From: Chrysemys picta bellii
Taxonomy: Eukaryota > Chordata > Testudines > Emydidae
Length of the DNA stretch: 64,000 nucleotides
Reading direction: 5' to 3'
NCBI RefSeq assembly: GCF_011386835.1
Contig: NC_088795.1
Coordinates: forward strand, 106,886,434-106,950,433
The notes under the pieces were generated by a model. The model made no database searches, had not been told where the DNA came from, and was given only the letters and a program-made list of their open reading frames with translations. The translations under genes were made by a program, and so were the position numbers. Shown here one piece after another: positions 1 to 11,425 of the stretch (its first letter is position 1; each line of letters opens with the position of its first letter).

Positions 1-412
1 TGCTCATAAAAGAAAAGAAACAAGCCAGAGGTTGTCACACAAATCATTATAACTGTCATTCAGAATTTGTATTTATTTTGTTATTCTCATCCTGTAGAAA
101 AGTCCTAGATCCACTGAAATCAGTGGCAAAACTCCCATTGACTTTAGGGAAGCCAGGATTTCATCCCTGTTTTCTTTTAGGAATATGGATATTCTTATGT
201 AAGACCAGTTCAGACTAATGATTAACATAAATTAGTATCCTCTCTCCAATGACACCAAATATCAGATGCTTCAGAAAAAGATGTAACTTTATATAATGCT
301 GATAATATGTTCATAACAGAAGTTACTTTCCAGCAACAGGCAGTTAGTGGCTGACTTATGTCTCTGAACATCCTTTACAGTTAGTGTAAAGACTGATATT
401 CATTTTTATAGG
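1..412. other. No gene recognised; flank of gypsy element
   Basis: No coding potential or known element is evident. Positions 110-170 hold a short phrase (a CTCCCATTGACTT core followed by AGGATTTCATCCC) that resembles the end of a dispersed old amniote repeat; a similar phrase recurs near 23100. Homology with the gypsy pol begins abruptly at about 413, so this is taken as the left flank of a truncated insertion. Confidence 0.4.
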
Positions 413-1950
413 TGTAGCCCCGTGGGGGAAGTAACCTACAAGATGTGGCAGCCAGGACACTGGAAACAAGAACAGATTTATCACATTAACCTCTTGAAAC
501 CTTGGCACCAGCAAGAGGCATGTGTGGTGGCCCAAGAGGCCCCCATCCAGGGAAATAACCTACATGAGCAGATCAGGATATCCCCTGATCTGACACCGAA
601 CCAGAAGAAGGAGGTAACTGAGATGATCAACCGGTACCAGGATGTGTTTTCAACCAAACCAGGCTGGACCACCGAAGCATATCACCACATTATCACAGAC
701 CCTGGGGCAAAGGTAACTTTAAGGCCCTACCGGGTCCCAGCGGCAAAAAGGTAGGAGATCAAGGCAGAGGTAAAAAGGATGTTGGAACTAGGAGTTATTG
801 AAGAATCCCACAGTCAATGGTCGAGCCCAATTGTGTTGGTGCCCAAACCCGATGGCACTACTAGATTTTGTAATGGCTTTTGCCAGCTGAACGAGATATC
901 CAAATTTGATGCATACCCCATACGCCGCATGGATGAGTTAGTTGACTGCCAGGGCAATGCCCGATTTTTGACAACCCTTGATTTAACAAAGGGATACTGG
1001 CAGATTCCCCTTGACAAAGATGCAAAAGAAAAGACGGCATTCTCTACACCAGAGGGTCTGTTTCAATATACTGTTCTTCCTTTTGGACTGCATGGGGCAC
1101 CTGCCACCTTCCAGCATCTCATGGACAAGCTTCTGCGGCCCCATAACGGTTATGCAGCTGCATACCTGGATGATGTAATTATCCATATCCCTGACTGGGA
1201 GACCCACTTGAAAAAGGTGGAAGCGGTTCTGGACACACTAAGACGGGCTGGCCTCACAGCCAACCCAGCCAAGTGTGCTATAGGGCTAGCTGAGGCTAAA
1301 TACCATGGGTCAATCGGAAAAAGCAAGTCCCAGGCATTCCTGGGTGTGGTGGGGTACTACCGGCAATTTATTCCCCATTTCGCTACCAGAGCAAGTCCCC
1401 TGACAGACCTGATAAAAGCCCAGGGTCCAGACATGGTGAAGTGGACTGACGCTGCGGAGAACGCATTCATGGATCTACGACAGCCCTCTGCAGTAACCCC
1501 ATGCTTATAGCCCCGGATTTCAACAAAGAATTAATTTTACAAACAGACGCATCTGAAGTAGGATTGGGAGCTGTCCTGTCGCAGATGGTTGGAGATGAAG
1601 AACACCCAATCCTCTACCTCAGCAGAAAACTCCTCCCGAGAGCAGAAGTATGCCATGGTTGAGAGAGAGTGCTTAGCTGTGAAGTGGACCATGGAAACAC
1701 TATGTTATTACCTTCTGGGATGATGGTTTACCCTTGTGACCAACCATGCACCCTTCCAGTCGATGCAGCGAAATAAAGAGAAGAACAGAAGGGTTACCAG
1801 ATGGTTCCTGTCCCTCCTACAACCTTTTCAATTCACCATACAACACCGGTCTGGCAGCCATCATGGCAATGCAGATGGCTTGTCACGGGTACACTGCCTG
1901 ACGTACCAAGTTGCCCAACCCCGTGGTGCTGAGCGGGGGGGGAGGGGGTA
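413..1950 (+). pseudogene. Gmr1-like Ty3/gypsy pol remnant: integrase C-terminus, RT, RNase H
   Basis: This is the 3' part of an LTR-retrotransposon polyprotein. It opens with an integrase C-terminal segment (GEVTYK...IYHINLLKPW, about 422-510). Reverse transcriptase follows, with the primer-grip region RPYRVPAAKR, WSSPIVLVPKPDG, LDLTKGYWQIPL, LPFGLHGAPATFQ and the catalytic YLDDVIIH (about 1164-1187). RNase H comes last (LQTDAS near 1540, ERECLAVKW near 1660, HGNADGLSR near 1865). Integrase upstream of RT is the pol order known for Gmr1-like elements and is reversed in ordinary Ty3/gypsy elements. It is dead: there is an in-frame TAG at 752-754, a deletion after AEAKYHG (about 1310) that fuses RT to the GYYRQF tether region, a frameshift near 1480 and a further stop near 1721. 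Gag, protease and most of integrase are missing. Confidence 0.85.
1931..1950 (+). promoter_or_regulatory. Polypurine tract of the gypsy element
   Basis: A G-rich purine run (GAGC, then a run of G with one A, then GGGGG) ends 2 bases before the TGTGAC start of the LTR. That is the expected place for the plus-strand primer of an LTR retrotransposon and supports the call of the LTR boundary. Confidence 0.75.
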
Positions 1951-2642
1951 TGTGACAGGGTCAGGCCAGATGGGTACAGGAGAATGTTAGAAGGCAGATA
2001 TATTAGTCCCTGATTAAGTAGATCCCTTTTCCCTGGGTAAGGGAACAGGGGCAGTTCCAGAACAAACAGGAACTTGCTGGAACCAATTAAGGCAGGCTGG
2101 CTAATTAGGACACCTGGAGCCAATTAAGAAGAAACTGCTAGAATCAATTAGGATAGGCTGGCTAATCAGGGCACCTGAGTTAAAAAGGACCTCACTTCAA
2201 TTTGTAGCGTGCATGTGAGGAGCTGGGAACAAGAGGCACTAGGAGCTGAGAGTGGGAAGGCGTATTGCTGGAGGACTGAGGAGTACAAGCATTATCAGAC
2301 ACCTGGAGAAAGGTCCTGTGGTGAGGATAAAGAAGATGTTGGGAGAAGGCTATGGGGAAGTAGCTCAGGGAGTTGTAGCTGTCATGCAGGTGTACCAGGA
2401 GGCACTCTAGACAGGTGCAGTCCACAGGACCCTGGGCTGGAACCCGGAGTAGAGGGCGGGCCCGGGTTCCCCCCAAACCTCCCAACTCCTGATCAGACAC
2501 AGGAGGAATTGACCTGGACTGTGGCTTCTATCAGAGGCGAAGGTCTCTGGGCTGTTTCCTGACCCACAAGGTGAATCTCTGAGGTGAGCAAATCTGCCAA
2601 TAAGCGCAGGACCCACCAAGCTAGAGGAGGAACTTTGTCACA
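1951..2642 (+). repeat. 3' LTR of the Gmr1-like gypsy element
   Basis: The repeat starts TGTGACAGGG directly after the polypurine tract and ends ...TTTGTCACA, so the termini are the inverted hexamers TGTGAC/GTCACA. A TATA-like TTAAAAAGG lies near 2179. Because the 5' part of the element is missing, no second LTR or target-site duplication can be checked here. The ORFs inside are not genes. Confidence 0.8.
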
Positions 2643-2671
2643 GTATTTATATATGTATTTATGTCAGGGGG

Positions 2672-2847
2672 GCTAAGCACTGGAATAAATTGCCTAGGGA
2701 GGTTGTGGAATCTCCATCATTGGGGATTTTTAAGAGCGGGTTAGACAAACACCTGTCAGGGATGGTCTAGATAATGCTTAGTCCTGCCATGAGTGCTGGG
2801 GACTGAACTAGATGACTGCTCAAGGCCCCTATGATTTTATGATTCTC
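2672..2847 (+). mobile_element. CR1 LINE 3'-end fragment
   Basis: The fragment reads as the last codons of CR1 ORF2 (tggaataaattgcctaggga, a WNxLPRE-type stretch, then a short UTR) and ends in CTATGATTTTATGATTCT, the octamer-type tail of the CR1 subfamily that also ends the large element at 47812. It lies about 30 bp downstream of the gypsy LTR. Confidence 0.75.
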
Positions 2848-3439
2848 TTTATATTCTAAGCATCATAGTTCTCTGAAGATTGTATGAACTTTGAAAGCAG
2901 GAACCGAGTGTACATCTATGTACTACTGCCTCCTGAGTCTACGGCCAAAAATAATAGTTCAGAGAACTGTGGACTGTCACATTTATCTCAATGTGTTGCT
3001 AATTCTAAATCCTAAATATCTCCATTTTAATTCCAATGTTAACTATTTAATTGCTGATCTTTTTATCAGAAATATCCAGCTAACGGAATATCCTATAATC
3101 TGAAACTGTGTCTACACCCTTCCCATTTTCCAAGTATGTTAACCTCCCGCTATCCGGTTGCAGTTACCAGAATGAATTGTCAGTTCAAAAATCTACAGCA
3201 TATTGAAAATTGAGATGTAATATCTAAATAAGCGGTGATACTGTACCAATGTGTTGGTCATTTGCAAATTAAATTAATGAAATAATGATAATGACAGTTC
3301 AGTTATATGGCACTAAATGCATTACTTAGTAAACTGGGCTTATGCAAACAACATGTATTGATACTGCCAAATGCAAGGTGATATGTCCAAGGGAAAAAAA
3401 TGTAGGTCACACTTACTGGATTAGGAACTCTATCCTGGG
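2848..3439. other. No feature recognised
   Basis: AT-rich sequence. The longest open frame (about 70 codons, 2891-3103) shows no domain or compositional sign of coding. Confidence 0.5.
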
Positions 3440-3935
3440 GTATTAACAGGGAATTTCAAGTATGAATATGGAGGTAATGTTACTCTTATGCAAGGCAGTG
3501 GTTAAACAATTACTGGAATACCTTGTCCAGTTCTGGTGTCTATGCTTCAAAAATGATGTGAAAAATTGAAAAGGATATGCAAAAAAATGCTAGGAGAATG
3601 ATTTGAAGAAAATCTGTTTTACAGTGAAAGAGTTAAGTAGCTCAAACTATTTAATTTATTAAAAAAGATTAAGAGATGACTTGATCATATCTTATAAGAA
3701 TTGGCATAGGGAGAAGGTATCTGATAGTAGAGGGCTCTTTAATTTTGCCAACAAAGGCATAAAAAAAATCCAGTAGCTGGAATATGAAGCTAGATACATT
3801 CAAACTGGAAGTAAGACACAAAATTTTAACAGTAAGGGGAATTAATGATTGGAACAACATACCCGGTAATGTGATAGAATCTCCATCATTTAAAGTCTTT
3901 ACTTAAATCAAGATTGGGTATCGCTAAAATATATG
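3440..3935 (+). mobile_element. Old, heavily mutated CR1-type LINE 3' fragment
   Basis: Translated pieces keep the order of the CR1 ORF2 C-terminus: a 'lleYlvQFWc' stretch near 3505-3540, a 'LIEKDMQKNARRM'-like stretch near 3565-3600, a 'FNLLKKIKR'-like stretch near 3650, and 'WNNIPGNVIESPSFKVF' near 3850-3900. Many stops and indels show it is far older than the CR1 copies at 6349 and 44226. Confidence 0.6.
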
Positions 3936-6205
3936 CTCTAGCTCATACAAAAAATGATGTGCTTGCTGCAAGAATTACTGAGTGAAATCCTATGGCCTAT
4001 GTTATGCCAGTCAGAGTTGATCCTTAGTCTCTTCTACCTTAACAGCTATTAAGGTATGTATCTAAGAAAAATTTCCATTTTTAAATTTAAATGAATCAAA
4101 TTTGCAAACTGCTACACCAGAATGCTGTGGATCAAGGGACAAATTACACAGAACCTTTCCGACAAATCTGAAAACATGGGACTACAATTCTCACTCTCGC
4201 CAGCCCAAGAGTGATGTCTCAAAGGAGAATACCAAAAGAAGTGCAATTTTGATTTTTACATTCTGGACATTTGTGCATGAGGAACTAGTAAAAAAGCAAC
4301 ATTTTTTATGTAGGAGATGGAATAACATATCATCTGCCTTGGCAAAAGTTAACACTCATATGCCATAGTTCTGGACCCAGTATTGTAGTTATCATAAGTC
4401 TGAGTTTAAACTTTATCCTTCTCACTAGCCTTCTACTTCTGAGAACTAGATATTTCACATTCTTTTCTAAACCTTCTGTTTTATTTGTCATTAGAAGACA
4501 AAGAATATACCCCAACTGAATGAGAAGTTATTTTTCACTCTATCTGCTCGAAAGCCAGACTGCTGGCCCTTCTGTTATTTTCTGCTTGCGTAAGACCACA
4601 TCCTGCAAATACTACTTATTCACCTTAGATTGTGCCCAGCTCTGGGTAGTTCCTTGCTGCACAGCTGTGCTTATATTGCAAGCAGGGAAGGGAAATATTG
4701 CACACAGTTTTTGAGAGAGAGGCAGGAGTCAATGAAACAATGTGAATCCTTAAAATATGTTGATAGGTTCAAGCACCTCCCCTACCTGCCATTTAAAATA
4801 GTTCTGATTTTTTCAGAACCTTTTTACCTATGCCTAACAGCAACAGACTAAATCCCAACCAAATATGGTGAATTACTGAAGGGTTTGAACAGTCTATATG
4901 CTAACTTTGTAGTACATGTATAGTATCATATAATTAATTGATACAACAAGCATAGTGTGATTACAATATGACATATAAAAATAGAATCGTGTCACCTACT
5001 GATGCATTTTATATGTTTTTAACAACTCAAGAACACCAGAAGACTTCATAGAGGAAAAAAAGTTTTTAAAAGGTTAAATTAAGCATATACTGAATGCCTC
5101 CCACAGCTTGATTAATGGGGTCATTTAGCACATATTTTTGGGCTCTCCTCGACAGTCATTGTAGCTTTGCAGCTCACCTTTAAAATTCTTATGTCTGACA
5201 TTCCTCTTAAAACAAAAATTACACTCACAGGGCTATAGTTAAAATTTTGTGACACCATTGTAAATCCAAAGTAGCTGCATTGACTGGAACACAGCTAGTG
5301 TGGATTTACACCAGTGTCACTGTGATCAGAATATGGCCCAGAACTTTATCTTGGAACGGCCCTATGAGAAATTCAGTAGATACTAAAGTCATGTACCTAC
5401 AACTGCCTTCAGATTATGCATATATCCACATATTTACGATCAACTACATTCTCATAAGCCTTTTGCATTCTGACAGGTCTGCTAATGATGTAACCGAATA
5501 GTTCGAACAATTTTTTGTTTTGAATTTATTTATTTATTTATTTGCTTTTGGTACTCCTTCTTGGGATATTATTATACTTATGAGAAGGAAAGCAAATAAG
5601 GAACAGAACATTACCTTCTCTGGTTGATAGTTTTGTAGTTGCATAAAAGAAGATATCTCTCTATTCAGTCTTGCAAATTTAAAGGTACCCATTGGTTGAT
5701 ACCTGAATTTTTATATTTACATGTATTCAGATTTGCAGAGCATTCACATTCTTAAATGAAAACTTCAGGAATTTTAGCATTAAAGTTTATTAATCCAAAA
5801 ATTCATGGCAAAAGTTGATGTTTCCTTATTTTCTTGCTTAAAATTCATCTAAAAAGAGAGCAGGAACAATGCTGTGTGATTTAGTTGTCCAATCACACAA
5901 CACAGATAATGCATATTCAAAGCAACTAGATTCAATACAAACCTATAGGCTGAAAATTATTTGTCAAATCTATTTTAAGAACACTTGCAAATAGCTAATA
6001 CATTTTCAGAAATCAGGATTTGTTGTAAAAAAAATTCACAAACAGAAAACAGGGCTAAATTTACAACATGAGTTATTTGCAACAAAGAGTACAAATGCTA
6101 CAGTGTGGAAGCTGTTGGCAAATGGTGTGCAGGATTGTGGCTAGGATTTTGTTCTGCCCTTCTTGGATCACACACAAGGATAAGGGAATGCAAGGTGGCC
6201 GCTTA
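3936..6205. other. No gene recognised; possible old repeat piece
   Basis: AT-rich unassigned DNA. At about 5285-5340 a phrase containing TTTACACCAGTGTCACTGTGATCAG resembles a dispersed sauropsid repeat motif related to the fold-back unit at 19570. A TTTA microsatellite lies at about 5522-5543. Open frames such as 4102-4368 lack recognisable domains. Confidence 0.4.
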
Positions 6206-7787
6206 GCCCATGTCTACACTAACGAGCTTACAGCGGCACAGCTGTACCTATGCAGCTGCACTGCTGTAAGATTGCTTGCGTAGCTGCTCTGTGCCAATGA
6301 GAGAGAGCTCAATGAATGGCGGTAGCTATGTCATGGGAGAAGCTCTTGTTGGGCAAAAGTCAACATGGTTTCTGTAAAGGGAAATCATGTCTTACTAATC
6401 TATTAGAGTTCTTTGAAGGGGTCAACAAACATGTGGACAAGGGGGATCCAGTGGACATAGTGTACTTAGATTTCAAGAAAGCCTTTGACCTCCCTCACCA
6501 AAGGCTCTTATATGAATTAAGTTGTCGTGCAATAAGAGGGAAGATCTTCTCATGGATTGAGAACTGGTTAAAAGACAGAGAACAAAGGGTAGGAATAAAT
6601 GGTACATTTTCAGAATGGAGAGGGGTAACTAGTGGTGTTCCCCAAGGGTCAGTCCTAAGACCAATCCTATTCACTTATTCATAAATGACGTGGAGAAAGG
6701 GGTAAACAGTGAGGTGGCAAAGTTTGCAGGTGATACTAAACTGCTCAAGATAGTTAAGACCAAAGCAGACTGTGAAGAACTTCAAAAAGATCTCACAAAA
6801 CAAAGTGATTGGGCAACAAAATGGCAAATGAAATTTAATGTGGATAAATGTAAAGTAATGCACATTGGAAAAAATAACCCCAACTATACATATAATATGA
6901 TGGGGGCTAATTTAGATACAGCTAATCAGGAAAGAGATCTTGGAGTCATCGTGGATAGTTCTCTGTAAATGTCCATGCAATGTGCAGCGGCAGTCAAAAA
7001 ACCAAACAGGATGTTAGAAATCATTAAAAAAGGGATAAAGAGAGAATATCTTTTTGCCCTTATATAAACCCATGGTACACCCACATCTTGAATACTGCAT
7101 ACAAATGTGGTCTCCTCATCTCAAAAAAGATATACTGGCATTAGAAAAAGTTCACAAAAGGGCAACTAAAATGATTAGGGGTTTGGAACGGGTCCCATAT
7201 GAGGAGAGATTAAAGAGGCTAGGACTTTTCAGCTTGGAAAAGATGAGACTAAGGGGGGATATGATAGAAGTATATAAAATCATGAGTGGTGTGGAGAAAG
7301 TAAATAAGGAAAAGTTATTTACTTGTTCCCATAATATAAGAACTAGGGGCCACCAAATGAAATTAATGTATAGCAGGTTTAAAACAAATAAAAGGAAGTT
7401 CTTCTTCACACAGTGCACAGTCAACCTGTAGAACTCCTTGCCTGAGGAGGTTGTGAAGGCTAGGAGGACTATAACAGGGTTTAAAAGAGAACTGGATAAA
7501 TTCATGGAGGTTAAGTCCATTAATGGCTATTAGACAGGATGGGTAAGGAATGGTGTCCCTAGCCTGTTTGTCAGAGGGTGGAGATGGATGGCAGGAGACA
7601 GATCACTTGATCATTACCTGTTAGATTCACTCCCCTGGGGCACTTAGCAGTGGCCACTGTCGTTAGACAGGATACTGGGCTGGATGGACCTTTGGTCTGA
7701 CACAGTATGGCCGTTCTTATGTTCTTATGTTCTCTCTTGCTGACATAGCACTGTGCACACTACTACCACTTACACCTATGAGCGACA
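6206..7787 (+). mobile_element. Harbinger-type MITE, split by a CR1 insertion
   Basis: The left part (6206-6348) starts GCCCATGTCTACACTA and contains CAGCTGTACC / GCTGTAAGATTG and GGCGGTAGCTATGTC. The right part (7734-7787) continues with GCTGACATAGCACTGTGCACAC. The two halves form one sequence of the same type as 36680-36914. The CR1 between them is flanked by CTCTTG on both sides (6343-6348 and 7734-7739). The far right end seems truncated. Confidence 0.7.
6349..7733 (+). mobile_element. 5'-truncated CR1 LINE (RT part of ORF2, decayed)
   Basis: The copy starts within the RT domain ([20 protein letters not shown]), then DIVYLDFKKAFD (motif A), SGVPQGSVLRPILF, a mutated motif C reading FAGD instead of FADD, and the C-terminal PHLEYCIQMWSPH...[11 protein letters not shown] stop or frameshift separates 6684 from 6690, and others lie near 6965, 7060 and 7430. 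The 3' UTR ends in tandem GTTCTTAT units, marking a subfamily different from the 44226 element. A 6-bp target duplication (CTCTTG) bounds it. Confidence 0.88.
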
Positions 7788-10700
7788 AATTCATAATCAA
7801 AATGGGATCCTGAAGAATTCCATGGGGCTTTGACTATTGCTAAGAGTTAGAAGATGTACAGGATTAGGGAATTTTATAAATCAGTTAAGCCTTATACTTT
7901 CTGGGCTATGCTGGCCATTCTTGTGGGATTATTGCCACGGGAAAAATAGGATAGTGGAACATTTATTAGCTTAGTGTGAAATCTACATTTTATTTACTCT
8001 CATCACATTTATATAAAATAATTCTGCTTCAATGTATGCAACTAGTTGCAAAGAATGCAGTCAGGTCCTTTTCAGACACAAATAACTGCCTCTATGACAG
8101 GACTCTGGGAAGCGATTTTGGAAACCTCATTGCCCTGCTGTATCAAGCACTCTCCCACCCCCTAAAAAGTATACCAAATGCAGTGCTTGTATTGGTGTGT
8201 CATTTTCTGTCATCAGCACAGTCACTGACAAAAAGAGATTGCATGTGTATGGGCAGGCAATTAACCAGAAAACAACTTGGATATTTCTTATCTACCCAAG
8301 ATAAGACAGCAATAGTTAACTGTGACCCCACACACCTCTAGTTTTCAGAAAACGAATGGGAAGTCATAAATAAAACCTCACAGCAACTGTGGCATGCAGT
8401 GCCATTTAAAAAACTGATGGTTTACTATGACAGGTTTCTTTTGTCTTCAGAGAGATAAAAGAAAATGTTGAAAAACCTATTAGGTATATTTATAGTTTGA
8501 GCTTAATGTCCAGGATGTAAGCTATATATATTTTCCAGATGGTTTTTCAAACTAAGGCTTAAATACTTAAGAAATTCCAAATAGTACAAATAGCTTTTTG
8601 AAGATTACTTTTGTACATGCCTCAGAAAAACACATAATGGAACATAAATAAAAACAACTCACTGCAGCTAGGTTTAAAATCCGATGTTTCAAAACGTCAG
8701 TTTCTTTAATACCTAGGAAGGTAAACAAAACTCTTGAAAATTCCATTAGGGATGTTTTATGGTATGGGTTTAATGACCAGGAAGTGAACTAGGACAGAAT
8801 ACTATCTTCTACCAACTTCTGGATTAAGGAGGCAACTTCTTATAGAACCAAAGTTAATACCCTACTTGAGCACATAAAGATATTGGTCCTTTATATTTTA
8901 TACCACACAGTGGGGAGTTTTTGTGAAGATTCCTTTCTCTTAATGATTTTATCATTCATAGGTAATTTTGCACACACTTAATTTCCTTTATTGTTATATA
9001 TAAGTTCAAGATATTAAGTTTTCAGAGATTTCCATGTCAAATTACATGTATGTAAAAACTGTATCACGAGTTTGCAAATCAATACCCAGGCATGGAAAAA
9101 AGTTACAAAAAATGCCAGTTTAGTGGGGTTATTGTTGGTAAACTTGCATTTGTTGTGTGGAATAGACAAGTATGTTGAGCATCTAGAGTTGCCATTGACT
9201 TCAGTGAAAGTTGTGGGTGCTGAGCACTTCTGCAGCTCAGAACATTTTAATTTAAATTAAACCTAACTATGGAGTTAGGACCCTAACTCCGGATGCTCAA
9301 ATTTGATAAATGTGGCCATTATTATTACTTAGGAGGCATACTAATTTAAATGTGTAAACAGTAGTGCCATACCTAAAGCACTTTCCATTTTAGGACAGGC
9401 CTAGATGACCTAGTAGTCAAAACATCTCAGCCTTGTCTACACTGAAACCTCCACAATTGCTACTGCCACTGAAGGTGCAATGATGCTGAACTATATGTCC
9501 TAAATTTGTCCATTTAGATGCACCCAAAGTGACTTTTAAGTACACTAGTCCTAAACAATTATTCTCTTCACCAAGTTTTTGACTTGATAATCATTCTCCT
9601 CTCACTTTACAGCAGTGTGAATAATGAATAACTGTAGTCAATGGAGCTACCCCAGTGTACAACCTGTGTGTGAAGAGACTCAGGCTCACCATACCTACTA
9701 AAACTCATGAACTATTCACTCATGTTTCTTCAGCTGCAACAGTCTAATTGTAACCTGCATCTAGCGGAATCCAGACATTCCATCATCCTCTAATGGAAAC
9801 TTCCATTCAAAAGCTTCTCATCATTACAAAGGACACAAGGACTGTTATTAACTCAGTGTCTCTTCCACATTACAAAAGAAATGTATGAGGTAAAAAGAGG
9901 TAAGCATTACTGTTAATTAATATTCTTGTTAGACATGAAAGGATTTGATCATCATTGGGCCAGTGTTCATTAAAGCAGCAGAGGGACTCTGCTATATAAT
10001 ATGCTTCTCAGAACAAGCACTACACACCACACAATATATTTTATTGTTTGGTTTGGGGGAGGTCCAGTCAGTTAACAGGATTCACTGTTTTATGTTTTAT
10101 TTGTACTGACTGGCACATAAAACGTGTTCTTTTAACAGGTTTATTATTATAGCGAGGAGATTGCTGAGTGGGCTTCAGCATAATTGCAGATGAGATGCTC
10201 CCCTGTTAAAAAGCTGCAGTTTCAAATGTCAAGCTGATTTTAAAGGGAAACTGGCCCAGAAAAAAATATAGATCAACAATTTACAACGCCCAAATTTCAA
10301 GCAATTGTGGAGCGCTCTCACAATTTTGAGTATATAACAAAATTGCTATCTTTGAAATCATAAGTGGTAGAGTGCAGGAGGGAATTCTGTTTCTTTTTTA
10401 TGATGCCAGTTGGTCATGTAGAGAAGTAGATAAAGCCTAACTTATTTTTTTTAATAATAATTTTAGCTGAATGACATCTGAACCCCATCTAAAAGGTTGT
10501 GCACATCTGTGTAATCCAAAAACTACCTTAAAATAAGGATGGAAAGCTATGCCCTCAAAAGTTAAAAAATGCTAGACTTCAAGCTGACCATGCAATCTTA
10601 ATTCGCTCTCCTTGTGCATCTTCATTATGATACAGTCTTTAATTACATGATTGCTTAATTCAGTGACTGGGTAGTTATTTAATATTATTTGTATCCGCCT

Positions 10701-10815
10701 CATTCGGTGTTTTGCACCAGACCTTATTTAATGCACACTGTTGAAATGCTGCACCGAATATAAAATTATTAATTACCTCATGGTGCTCTCTCTGTGGTGC
10801 TCTCACCAGGGAATC
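7788..10815. other. No gene recognised
   Basis: About 3 kb of AT-rich sequence. The 121-codon frame at 7976-8341 and the 62-codon frame at 9072-9260 have no recognisable domains. A segment at 9174-9240 (CCATTGACTTCAGTG, GGGTGCTGAGCAC) looks like an old dispersed amniote repeat, and about 9436-9460 carries a CCTTGTCTACACT phrase like Harbinger MITE ends. Confidence 0.4.
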
Positions 10816-11102
10816 TAAGGCCTGGTCTACAGTAGGAAATTCAGTGAGTATAACTAAGTTGTTCAGGGATGTGAAAAATCCACACCCCTGAGCAACGCAT
10901 TTAAACTGACCTAACCACTGGTGTAGACAGCATTAGGTCGATAGGAGAATTCTCCCATTGACGTAGCTACTACCTTTCGGAGAGATGGATTACCTACGCC
11001 AATGGGCAAACCTCTCTTGTCAGTGTAGGTAGCATCTTCACTGAACAGCTATATCAGCACAGATACAGCTATACCTCCAGTATATATACAGTGCAACTAT
11101 AG

Positions 11103-11274
11103 GTTTCAGAGTAGCAGCCGTGTTAGTCCGTACCGCAAAAAGAACAGGAGTACTAGTGGCACCTTAGAGACTAACAAATTTATTAGAGCATAAGCTTTAT
11201 GCATCCGAAGAAGTGGGCAGTAGCCCATGAAAGCTTATGCTCTAATAAATTTGTTAGTCTCTAAGGTGCCACAA
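11103..11274. mobile_element. Fold-back Penelope-type insertion with hammerhead-like core
   Basis: A 172-bp insertion flanked by identical 12-bp duplications GTGCAACTATAG (11091-11102 and 11275-11286). It has two inverted arms: GGCACCTTAGAGACTAACAA rightwards and its reverse complement leftwards, ending TCTCTAAGGTGCC. The left arm continues to GTTTCAGAGTAGCAGCCGTG, the longer terminus, while the right arm stops at GGTGCCACAA. One hammerhead-like segment is present at the junction (11201-11242). Short length, inverted arms and a long duplication match the other two copies at 38282 and 52874. Confidence 0.8.
11201..11242 (+). ncRNA. Degenerate hammerhead-like motif
   Basis: The order is CCGAAGA (against CUGANGA; U4 is replaced by C), then A, a helix II GTGGGC...GCCCAT (one imperfect pair), then GAAA, GC-TTAT-GC as short helix III, and TC as the would-be cleavage site. 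The changed core base makes catalysis unlikely, but the layout matches the better-preserved copies. Confidence 0.55.
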
Positions 11275-11316
11275 GTGCAACTATAGCTGTTCATGTGTAG
11301 CATGTGTAAAGCCTAA

Positions 11317-11425
11317 GTGCTTTACAAACATTAATCAATTAATCTTCACAACTTCCCTGTGGAATCTGATGGAATTATATCCCCATTTTACAGCTGTGGA
11401 ATGGAGTCACACAGATTGAGGCCAA
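11317..11425 (-). mobile_element. MIR-like SINE fragment
   Basis: On the plus strand it reads AAGTGCTTTACAAACATTAATC...CCCCATTTTACAGCTGTGGAATGGAGTCACACAG, the reverse of the tail region of MIR-type CORE-SINEs (the 'CTCAGTTT..TGTAAAATGGGGAT' part and the 'AAAGCRCTT' part). Assignment rests on memory of the family consensus. Confidence 0.55.

Larger units (their letters stand above)
10819..11313 (+). mobile_element. Harbinger-type MITE with TAA target duplication
   Basis: The element starts GGCCTGGTCTACAG and ends with ...GTGTAAAGCC. TAA lies directly outside on both sides (10816-10818 and 11314-11316), the target type of PIF/Harbinger transposons. It contains internal fold-back segments (CACACCCCTGAGC, GGTGTAGACAG, CCTACGCCAATGGG). 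A Penelope-type fold-back element sits inside at 11103-11274 with its own 12-bp duplication, so the MITE is the older of the two. Confidence 0.82.

Noticed and set aside
1736..2562. Separate genes after the gypsy RT
   Set aside because: The first frame is the RNase H end of the same pol; the others lie in the LTR.
4630..4851. 73-codon frame starting in a GC-richer patch
   Set aside because: Overlaps another random frame, no domain, no conservation evidence available.
5522..5543. CRISPR-like or regulatory repeat
   Set aside because: It is a simple TTTA microsatellite; vertebrate DNA, no CRISPR array anywhere in the window.
7976..8341. 121-codon open frame as a gene
   Set aside because: No domain, no repeat match that I recognise, and composition like the surrounding AT-rich DNA.
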